Positions 58,712 through 64,000 of a stretch of 64,000 nucleotides of DNA are shown here, piece after piece. How positions within the stretch are numbered: the first letter of the stretch is position 1; each line of letters opens with the position of its first letter. The DNA comes from JAPLDP01 sp964628285 (GTDB taxonomy: Bacteria; Bacteroidota; Bacteroidia; Bacteroidales; JAGONC01), in assembly GCA_964628285.1 (NCBI GenBank), contig CAZVNP010000010.1, positions 1 through 64,000 on the forward strand, given 5' to 3'. The position numbers and the translations under genes are program-made. Below the pieces are notes generated by a model. The model did no database searches. It was given only the letters and a program-made list of their open reading frames with translations, and was not told the DNA's origin.

Positions 58712-58964
58712 GGAACCGTTCGTATTTTAAGTTTTGGGCTAATAAAATTAATTGAAAATCAAATAAATTCACAGAAGAACGATGAAAGTCAGAAAGGATA
58801 GATGTCTCTTTTCTTGATGTTTAGATATCTTTTCTCAGCAAGAGCCGATTTGAGACGGAACAGGTTCATGTTTTAATATAATAGATCAAAGATAATAATA
58901 ATTTTCCTTTTAATTGAAACAAACTGAAAAACTTCTTTATCGAAAAGAAAAAAATTAAAAACCC

Positions 58965-58999
58965 ACCCCCAGAAGGGGTTGATGCGATGACATGTCTTA
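58965..58999. repeat. Possible degenerate intergenic repeat, second copy
   Basis: ACCCC (58965-58969) pairs with GGGGT (58975-58979) across a CAGAA loop and is followed by TGATGCGATGACATG. The order ACCCC, GAAG, GGT, TGACAT matches the element at 3840-3865. Family membership is inferred from two copies only. Confidence 0.35.
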
Positions 59000-59045
59000 C
59001 CGTCTAGTAACTCTTAATGGAGTGACGAGAAGTAATAGTGTAGAT

Positions 59046-59150
59046 TTATCTTATCAGCACAACCTTTTTAACAGCAATAAAACAATCTTCTTCACTTATA
59101 AAATGTAAGAGGTAAACGCCATTTTCGAGTGATGAGACATCGTTTAATCA
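59046..59150 (-). pseudogene. Remnant of a T9SS type A sorting domain
   Basis: Read on the minus strand, the open stretch ends in LENGVYLLHFIS, then FIAVKKVVLIR and a TAA, which is the canonical last strand pair of T9SS type A sorting domains (compare DGIYYLFIDS and AVKKVVIQR at 8150-8217). Only 33 codons are open; a TGA at 59148-59150 interrupts the frame, and the upstream sequence (SMSFKQMILTIMSD) no longer resembles the domain. It is best explained as the decayed 3' end of a lost cargo gene. Confidence 0.6.
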
Positions 59151-59275
59151 GATCTGCAAAATGTTTCTGATGTCGCTCATTATCGTCAAAATCATCTGCT
59201 TAAAGGACATGCTATGGATAAATTGGTTACTTTCGGCTGGAATTTCATCCTTCTTGCAACCCTCAGCAAAAAACT

Positions 59276-59869
59276 TTGTCATTAGCAGTGTATCCGGTCA
59301 ATGAATATCAGGACAGCACACAATTGGACTTGCACCGCGAAATCATCGAGAGCAGCAAGCAGGGTAACCGTAAAGCCCAATACAGGCTTTACAAGCTATA
59401 CTCTAAAGCCATGTTCAATGTTTGTTACCGGATGTTACGAAACCGTGAGGAGGCTGAAGACATGCTGCAGGAATCCTTCACCGATGCCTTCAGGAAACTC
59501 AACTCATTCAGGTACGATTCCTCCTTCGGGGCATGGTTGAAACAGATCACGGTGAATAAATGCATCAACGAGATGAAACGTAAAAAGATTGAACTGGCTT
59601 TCTTTGACGACCTGGATCCTTATGTTATGGAGATGGAAGAACCTGACATGAATGAATCGGAACTCACCGTCGACAAGGTTAAAAAGGCAATGGAGCATTT
59701 GCCTCCGGGAAGCCGGATGATCTTTTCCCTTTATCTTCTTGAAGGTTATGACCATACGGAGATAGCACAGATACTGGGCATCAACGAATCGACATCCAAG
59801 TCGCAATACATGAGAGCCCGGTTGAGAGTGAAAGAAATTTTAAACACAATGGCTGATGGGAACCGATAA
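59276..59869 (+). CDS. ECF-family RNA polymerase sigma factor
   Basis: A 197-residue ECF sigma factor. Region 2: YRLYKLYSKAMFNVCYRML, EDMLQESFTDAFRKL and FGAWLKQITVNKCINEM; region 4: LPPGSRMIFSLYLLEGYDHT and EIAQILGINESTSKSQYMRA. No in-frame ATG exists near the N-terminus; TTG at 59276 or GTG at 59288 are the candidates, so the exact start is uncertain. The next gene overlaps it by 14 bases and is a membrane-anchored partner. It heads a plus-strand run of envelope and surface proteins. Confidence 0.92.
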   Translation: MSLAVYPVNEYQDSTQLDLHREIIESSKQGNRKAQYRLYKLYSKAMFNVCYRMLRNREEAEDMLQESFTDAFRKLNSFRYDSSFGAWLKQITVNKCINEMKRKKIELAFFDDLDPYVMEMEEPDMNESELTVDKVKKAMEHLPPGSRMIFSLYLLEGYDHTEIAQILGINESTSKSQYMRARLRVKEILNTMADGNR

Positions 59870-60428
59870 ACTTGAAAAATTCATCCTCGCACACAAAGAG
59901 GAATTCGATGACCTGAGCCCGCGTCGTCATGTCTGGGCCGGGATCAGAAAAAAATTCCCGGCTGCGGTGGTTCGCACCTGGCGCTGGCAGGCTGTGGCAT
60001 GGCGCGCCGCCGCCGTGATCGCCATATTCATCGCCTCCTATTTCGTTCATGACTTTATCGGACGCGATCACTATTATAAACGAATGGCTAAGGAACCCGC
60101 CGCCGGTAACGGGCAAACCAAAGAGATAGCGGGAACGCTGATGGAAGCCGAAGCTTATTACACATCGCAGATCAATGCCAAAAGAGCCGAAGTTTTCAGG
60201 TTTGCCGGCCACGACAGGGAGATATCACAGGAGATCACCATTGAATTCTCTCAGCTCGACAGCATCTATGCCGACCTGAAAAGAGATCTTAAGGACAATG
60301 CCGACAATGAGCAGGTCATCGAAGCTATGATACAGAACTACCGGATCAAGCTCGATATCCTGGAAGATATCCTAAGCCAGCTACAGAAATCAAAATCAAT
60401 TGGTAATAACAATATACATGAAATCTAA
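59856..60428 (+). CDS. Putative membrane-anchored anti-sigma factor
   Basis: A 190-residue protein overlapping the ECF sigma gene by 14 bases. The N-terminal 47 residues are cytosolic in character (FILAHKEEFDDLSPRRHVWA, GIRKKFP), followed by one transmembrane helix at about 48-67 (AAAVIAIFIASYFVHDFI) and a charged, helical periplasmic part (ISQEITIEFSQLDSIYADLK). This topology and coupling to the sigma gene fit a single-pass anti-sigma factor, although no classical zinc motif (HxxxCxxC) is present. The PxRxVWxGIR motif is shared with the N-terminus of the protein at 50734. Confidence 0.75.
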   Translation: MGTDKLEKFILAHKEEFDDLSPRRHVWAGIRKKFPAAVVRTWRWQAVAWRAAAVIAIFIASYFVHDFIGRDHYYKRMAKEPAAGNGQTKEIAGTLMEAEAYYTSQINAKRAEVFRFAGHDREISQEITIEFSQLDSIYADLKRDLKDNADNEQVIEAMIQNYRIKLDILEDILSQLQKSKSIGNNNIHEI

Positions 60429-61524
60429 ACGCTTTATCATACGGCCATCCCTCCTTATTCCACTGCTGCTGTTCGCCTCACAGACACTCCCGGCCCAGAC
60501 CTTCGAGAAAGGGACGCAGGTGACCAGGTCGTTTTACGCCTCGCATGAAACGGAGATACAGATTTCCAACAAATACGGAAATATTCACCTGGTGCCCTGG
60601 GAAAAGGATTCCGTCATGTTCAGGATCGATTTGACGGTGCGGGCAGGAAAAGAAGCCCGGGTGGATAAACTGTTCGATAACATTGATTTTGAATTTACAG
60701 GCACCCAATATTACGTCATAGCACGCACCCTTTTCAGGCAATCGAATCTGTTCACCGATATTTCAGATATGGCCGGTTCGCTTTTCAATACGGGCAACAA
60801 CGTACAGATCGACTACCTCGTCTATTTCCCCGGTAAAAACCCGGTAAGAATTGAAAATAAATTCGGTAACATTTATTCCACAGACCATCACGGTGACCTC
60901 TTTATCCAGCTGTCGAACGGTGACCTCAAGCTGAACAGCACTTACGGGAAAACCAGGATCGACATCGAATTCGGCAATGCCTTTATTAAATCGGTGGAGC
61001 AAGGAGATTTCACCGTCAATTACGGCGAGCTGGAATTGGAAGAGGCGACGGTCCTGACCCTGAATTCAAAATCATCGCGGCTGACCATTACGCACGCCGG
61101 AGATTTATTTGTCACATCGCACCGCGACAAGTATTTCATCACCACAGCTTCCACCATCAAAGGTGACCTGTTCTTCTCCTATTTTAATGTAAAAGAAATG
61201 ACCGGCGAATCAGACCTCAAATCATCCTATGGCTCCATTAACCTGCAGGCCATCCCGCCGGGCTTCAGATATATCGGATTGAACAGCGAGTATTCCGATA
61301 TTCAGTTATCGTTTGACAGCGGTGTCTCTTACAGCCTGGAGATCGTTCATACCGGAAAAACCAATCTGTCTTTGATGCCCGGTATCATCACCACCCAGAA
61401 AGAGTTAACCGACAAGGACGAGGATCGGTACAGGACCTGGGGATATGCGGGAAAAAATGAAGAAAATGCCCCGGTGGTCAGAATAAACCTGAAAGCCGGT
61501 TCAGTCAGTATCATTCATCAGTAA
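60418..61524 (+). CDS. Secreted beta-strand-repeat protein (DUF4097-like)
   Basis: Start taken at the ATG at 60418, which overlaps the stop of the anti-sigma gene by 11 bases and gives a clean signal peptide (LLLFASQTLPAQ); 368 residues. The body is a run of short beta-strands and turns (ISNKYGNIHLVPWEKD, ENKFGNIYSTDHHGDLFIQL, STYGKTRIDIEFGNAFIKSV, SEYSDIQLSF) of the type seen in DUF4097/putative-adhesin proteins that often lie next to ECF sigma pairs. No sorting domain or lipobox is visible. Likely periplasmic; function unknown. Confidence 0.7.
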   Translation: MKSKRFIIRPSLLIPLLLFASQTLPAQTFEKGTQVTRSFYASHETEIQISNKYGNIHLVPWEKDSVMFRIDLTVRAGKEARVDKLFDNIDFEFTGTQYYVIARTLFRQSNLFTDISDMAGSLFNTGNNVQIDYLVYFPGKNPVRIENKFGNIYSTDHHGDLFIQLSNGDLKLNSTYGKTRIDIEFGNAFIKSVEQGDFTVNYGELELEEATVLTLNSKSSRLTITHAGDLFVTSHRDKYFITTASTIKGDLFFSYFNVKEMTGESDLKSSYGSINLQAIPPGFRYIGLNSEYSDIQLSFDSGVSYSLEIVHTGKTNLSLMPGIITTQKELTDKDEDRYRTWGYAGKNEENAPVVRINLKAGSVSIIHQ

Positions 61525-61544
61525 AATATTTTAAATTTATTGCC

Positions 61545-62339
61545 ATGAAATATTCATTACGATCAATTCAAGTCTTAAGCCTGTTCATTCCGGTGACCGC
61601 CTTTATGTTGTTCGCTTCAGGTTGCCGGTACCTTCACTGCATTGAAGGAAATGAAATGGTCGTCACCGAAAACAGACCTGCAGGCAATTTCAGCGGTATC
61701 GTGTCGGAAGGGTCCTTCAAGGTTTACATTATTCAGGATTCTGTCAACGAGATCACCGTTGAAGCCGAATCCAATCTTTTACCCTATATCGACACCTGGA
61801 TTAAAGGCTCCACGCTTATCCTGAAAGAACAGGATAACCGTTGTCTTAACAATCATTACCCGATGGTGATCACGGTCAGGACGATGGCCATCGGTTTCGT
61901 GAAATTAAGTGGTTCGGGAGATATTTACGGTAATAATACCTTTGCCACCGACTATCTCAGGGTGGAGCTGAGCGGTTCAGGACTAATTGATGTGGCGGCG
62001 GAGGCATCCAATGTTGAAACCTATCTGTCCGGCTCGGGGCTTATCCGGCTCGGTATCCGGGGTGATCACCTGATCTCTGAAATCACCGGTTCAGGTGAAA
62101 TGGACCTCTCTGGAGACGTCCATAAGGGCGATCTCACCATCACCGGTTCGGGTAACATCAACGCATACGGTTTGTCACAGGATATCTGCTTCGCCACGAT
62201 CACCGGTTCGGGCAACATGTTTGTCACCGTGATGGATATCCTCGACGTCAAGATTACCGGCAGCGGTTCGGTGCATTATAAGGGCAATCCCGATGTCAAT
62301 CTGAACATCACGGGATCGGGCACAGTGATTCATGAATAA
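61545..62339 (+). CDS. Head GIN-domain (DUF2807) lipoprotein
   Basis: A 264-residue protein with a lipobox (MLFASGC, Cys at about 27). After VVTENRPAGNFSGIVSEGSF it shows the GIN-domain pattern of repeated G-S-G turns, one per beta-helical rung: SGSGDIYG, SGSGLIDV, SGSGLIRL, TGSGEMDL, TGSGNINA, TGSGNMFV, TGSGSVHY and TGSGTVIH, eight in all. A right-handed beta-helix anchored in a membrane is expected. The family is common in Bacteroidota and its role is not established. It lies 20 bases after the DUF4097-like gene in the same probable operon. Confidence 0.88.
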   Translation: MKYSLRSIQVLSLFIPVTAFMLFASGCRYLHCIEGNEMVVTENRPAGNFSGIVSEGSFKVYIIQDSVNEITVEAESNLLPYIDTWIKGSTLILKEQDNRCLNNHYPMVITVRTMAIGFVKLSGSGDIYGNNTFATDYLRVELSGSGLIDVAAEASNVETYLSGSGLIRLGIRGDHLISEITGSGEMDLSGDVHKGDLTITGSGNINAYGLSQDICFATITGSGNMFVTVMDILDVKITGSGSVHYKGNPDVNLNITGSGTVIHE

Positions 62340-62360
62340 TCGCTGATAACCGGCTTTAAT

Positions 62361-62882
62361 ATGATGAGCCTGAAAAATTTGTACAGCACTATGAAAACTT
62401 TACTCACTCTGACAGGATTGTTACTGGTCATGAACGTCTGGTCCCAGGATTTCAGGAACACGGTTGGCCTGCGGCTGGGATATACAGGCGGTATAACATA
62501 CCAGTTTTTTCCGAATGATTACAGGGCTATCGAAGTCATGGCGGGGTTCCGTGACAGGGGCCTGCAGGTCTATGGACTCTATCAGCATTATGTGCCCGCT
62601 TTTGCACAGTATAGCGATCATTTCTACTGGTATTACGGATTAGGAGGTCATGTGGGATTTGTTACCTGGATGACAGACAATCCCGACAAACCATACCGCT
62701 ACATCCGTCACATGGCCGCTCCTGTGGTGGGATTCGACGGCAACGGGGGACTGGAATACTGGTTTTACAGAATTCCATTGACCGTAGGGCTCGATTACAA
62801 ACCTTACCTTGAATTGTTCGGACCGGCATGGTTCGATATTGTCCTGTGGGATTTTGCCTTTACCGTTAAATATACATTCTGA
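62361..62882 (+). CDS. Small outer-membrane beta-barrel-like protein
   Basis: A 173-residue protein; the ATG at 62391 (MKTLLTLTGLLLVMNVWSQ) gives a more compact signal peptide than the one at 62361. The mature part is rich in glycine and aromatic residues in alternating pattern (VGLRLGYTGGITYQFF, YRAIEVMAGFRDRGLQVYGL, YWYYGLGGHVGFVTW) and ends in a strand FAFTVKYTF with terminal Phe, as in outer-membrane barrels. It is probably cotranscribed with the sigma module. Function unknown. Confidence 0.75.
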   Translation: MMSLKNLYSTMKTLLTLTGLLLVMNVWSQDFRNTVGLRLGYTGGITYQFFPNDYRAIEVMAGFRDRGLQVYGLYQHYVPAFAQYSDHFYWYYGLGGHVGFVTWMTDNPDKPYRYIRHMAAPVVGFDGNGGLEYWFYRIPLTVGLDYKPYLELFGPAWFDIVLWDFAFTVKYTF

Positions 62883-62920
62883 TTCTTATCCACTTTTATT
62901 ATCAATTAATACTCACTGCA

Positions 62921-63556
62921 ATGAAAAATATATTCATCATCAGTTTGATCCTGTTGTTCACCTCAGCCGCTTTTACCCAAAATGAAAGCAGCCAGGGCAG
63001 TGACCGGAATGAGATACAGACTCTTTTTGGAAATAATGTCGAGCATGGGGGTTACGGAGCCATCATGGTGAACTATTCCCTCATCGATGGAAAAGATGCC
63101 TGGTTGGCGGGTATGCGTGGCGGATGGCTCATCGATCACCGGTTCATGATCGGACTGGGAGGTTATGGCTTCGCCAACAACCTGTATTTCGACAACGTCC
63201 TCAGCGACCGGGAAAATTTTCTTACCGGAGGTTATGGCGGACTTGTCGTCGAGCCCATTCTGCTACCCCGTTTTCCCGTCCACCTGTCATTTCCTGTCCT
63301 CATCGGTGCCGGCGGAATAGCCCATGTCGACGGATATTACTGGAATCATAACGACTATCAATGGAATACCATCGATGCTTCGGCATTTTTTGTCATAGAA
63401 CCGGGTGTTGAACTTGAGCTCAACATGGTGCGGCATTTCCGTGTGGCCTTCGCGGTAACGTACCGTTATACCGGGGATATTAAACTGATCGATATGCCGA
63501 AAGATGTCATGAACGGTTTTAATTACGGTTTGGCTTTCAAATTCGGTAAATTCTGA
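62921..63556 (+). CDS. Small outer-membrane beta-barrel-like protein
   Basis: A 211-residue protein with signal peptide 1-19 (SAAFTQ). Glycine- and aromatic-rich strands (GGYGAIMVNYSLIDGKDAWL, HRFMIGLGGYGFANNLYF, FRVAFAVTYRYTGD) and a terminal GLAFKFGKF indicate a small beta-barrel. It starts 38 bases after the previous barrel gene and ends one base before the convergent gene. No family recognised. Confidence 0.7.
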   Translation: MKNIFIISLILLFTSAAFTQNESSQGSDRNEIQTLFGNNVEHGGYGAIMVNYSLIDGKDAWLAGMRGGWLIDHRFMIGLGGYGFANNLYFDNVLSDRENFLTGGYGGLVVEPILLPRFPVHLSFPVLIGAGGIAHVDGYYWNHNDYQWNTIDASAFFVIEPGVELELNMVRHFRVAFAVTYRYTGDIKLIDMPKDVMNGFNYGLAFKFGKF

Positions 63557-63557
63557 C

Positions 63558-64000
63558 CTAATAGTTTCCTCCGAAATCACGCCATTTGTTCAGGTCGACA
63601 TACACCGTGTCGGCGAATCCGAAATTCAACACACGGTTTGGCACTTCATTGCCTTCCATGCCCNNNNNNNNNNNNNNNNNNNNNNNNNNNNNNNNNNNNN
63701 NNNNNNNNNNNNNNNNNNNNNNNNNNNNNNNNNNNNNNNNNNNNNNNNNNNNNNNNNNNNNNNGTCGGCGAATCCGAAATTCAACACACGGTTTGGCACT
63801 TCATTGCCTTCCATGCCCACTTCCACTGTCTTCCAGCTGCCCCTGGTGATTTTATATTCCATGCCCCCACCGCAATGTTGATTAGTAAGGTAATACTGAC
63901 CCTTGTCATTTTTACGGAAGCGGTAAGCAGCCATCTCCGATCGAGTCAAAATTACCCTCAAAGCCACGCCTGGGAAACAGAAAAGCTGTGAAGTGAAATT
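63558..64000 (-). CDS. Unrecognised protein, C-terminal part, interrupted by a scaffold gap
   Basis: The gene enters from the right edge on the minus strand and ends with TAG at 63558-63560. In the sequence as given, a 100-N block breaks it. The 55 bases left and right of the block are identical; if they are merged, one continuous frame results: QLFCFPGVALRVILTRSEMA, then AYRFRKNDKGQYYLTNQHCG, EYKITRGSWKTVEVGMEGNE, VLNFGFADTVYVDLNKWRDF, GGNY, stop. Keeping the N block shifts the frame and truncates it. I do not recognise the family from this C-terminal fragment. Confidence 0.6.
63609..63818. other. Scaffold gap of 100 N flanked by an exact 55-base duplication
   Basis: Bases 63609-63663 and 63764-63818 are identical (55 bases, starting GTCGGCGAATCC and ending CCATGCCC), with exactly 100 N between. 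This is what a de Bruijn assembler with k = 55 leaves when two contigs sharing a terminal k-mer are scaffolded with a default gap. Merging the copies restores an open frame. Confidence 0.9.

Larger units (their letters stand above)
58712..59275. other. Intergenic region with a hairpin repeat and a remnant T9SS gene end
   Basis: This 564-base AT-rich gap separates tryptophanase from the second sigma factor and should contain both promoters. It holds the ACCCC/GGGGT element at 58965-58999 and a fossil sorting-domain tail at 59046-59150, annotated separately. I see no intact gene. Confidence 0.6.

Noticed and set aside
63586..63991. ORFs reading through the N block on both strands
   Set aside because: They exist only because N was translated as X; the flanking duplication shows the gap to be artificial.

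Overview
The window comes from a Bacteroidota (Bacteroidetes) chromosome of moderate GC, probably an environmental or gut-type Bacteroidales relative assembled from a metagenome. The evidence is the series of very large secreted proteins ending in the type A C-terminal sorting domain of the type IX secretion system (T9SS), several TAnnTTTG-type -7 promoter elements, the near absence of Shine-Dalgarno sites, and the families present (C25 gingipain-like peptidases, PPAD-like deiminase, GIN-domain proteins, ECF sigma factors). No rRNA, tRNA, CRISPR array, transposase or phage gene was seen.

Layout. 1-3613 (minus, cut by the window edge): a papain-like peptidase with a beta-helix, AT-richer than the rest. 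4066-22210 (plus): an Asp-box beta-propeller protein and three C25 gingipain-type peptidases that share C-terminal modules. 22341-34601: three paralogous C1 (papain-like) peptidases with a dockerin-type calcium loop inside the catalytic domain. 34725-36503: an AlgJ/AlgX-like SGNH protein with a repeat tail. 36539-49105: an FG-GAP protein, a subtilisin, a GT-C-like membrane glycosyltransferase overlapping both neighbours, a DUF5060-type glycoside hydrolase-like protein, and a peptidylarginine deiminase of the Porphyromonas type. 49281-56159: an FKBP lipoprotein, an ECF sigma factor, a membrane-anchored protein with a beta-barrel tail, and two PKD-rich T9SS cargo proteins. 56173-58711 (minus): queD, an MntP-like protein without the family aspartates, a 22-codon ORF and tryptophanase. 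59276-63556 (plus): a second ECF sigma/anti-sigma module with two beta-strand-repeat surface proteins and two small beta-barrels. 63558-64000 (minus): the C-terminus of an unrecognised gene, interrupted by a scaffold gap that looks artificial.

Working together (inference): about 45 kb encodes an extracellular protein-processing arsenal: C25, C1 and S8 endopeptidases, a deiminase carrying the residues that in PPAD read C-terminal arginine, and adhesin-like or carbohydrate-active partners, nearly all addressed to T9SS. Tryptophanase downstream fits amino-acid fermentation. Two sigma/anti-sigma pairs may regulate envelope functions. The most interesting signals are the gingipain/PPAD-type co-localisation, the calcium-loop insertion between catalytic His and Asn in the C1 trio, a patch of near-identity over the catalytic histidine of two C25 paralogues, the anti-sigma/beta-barrel fusion, and the Asp-less MntP homologue with a small ORF in front.
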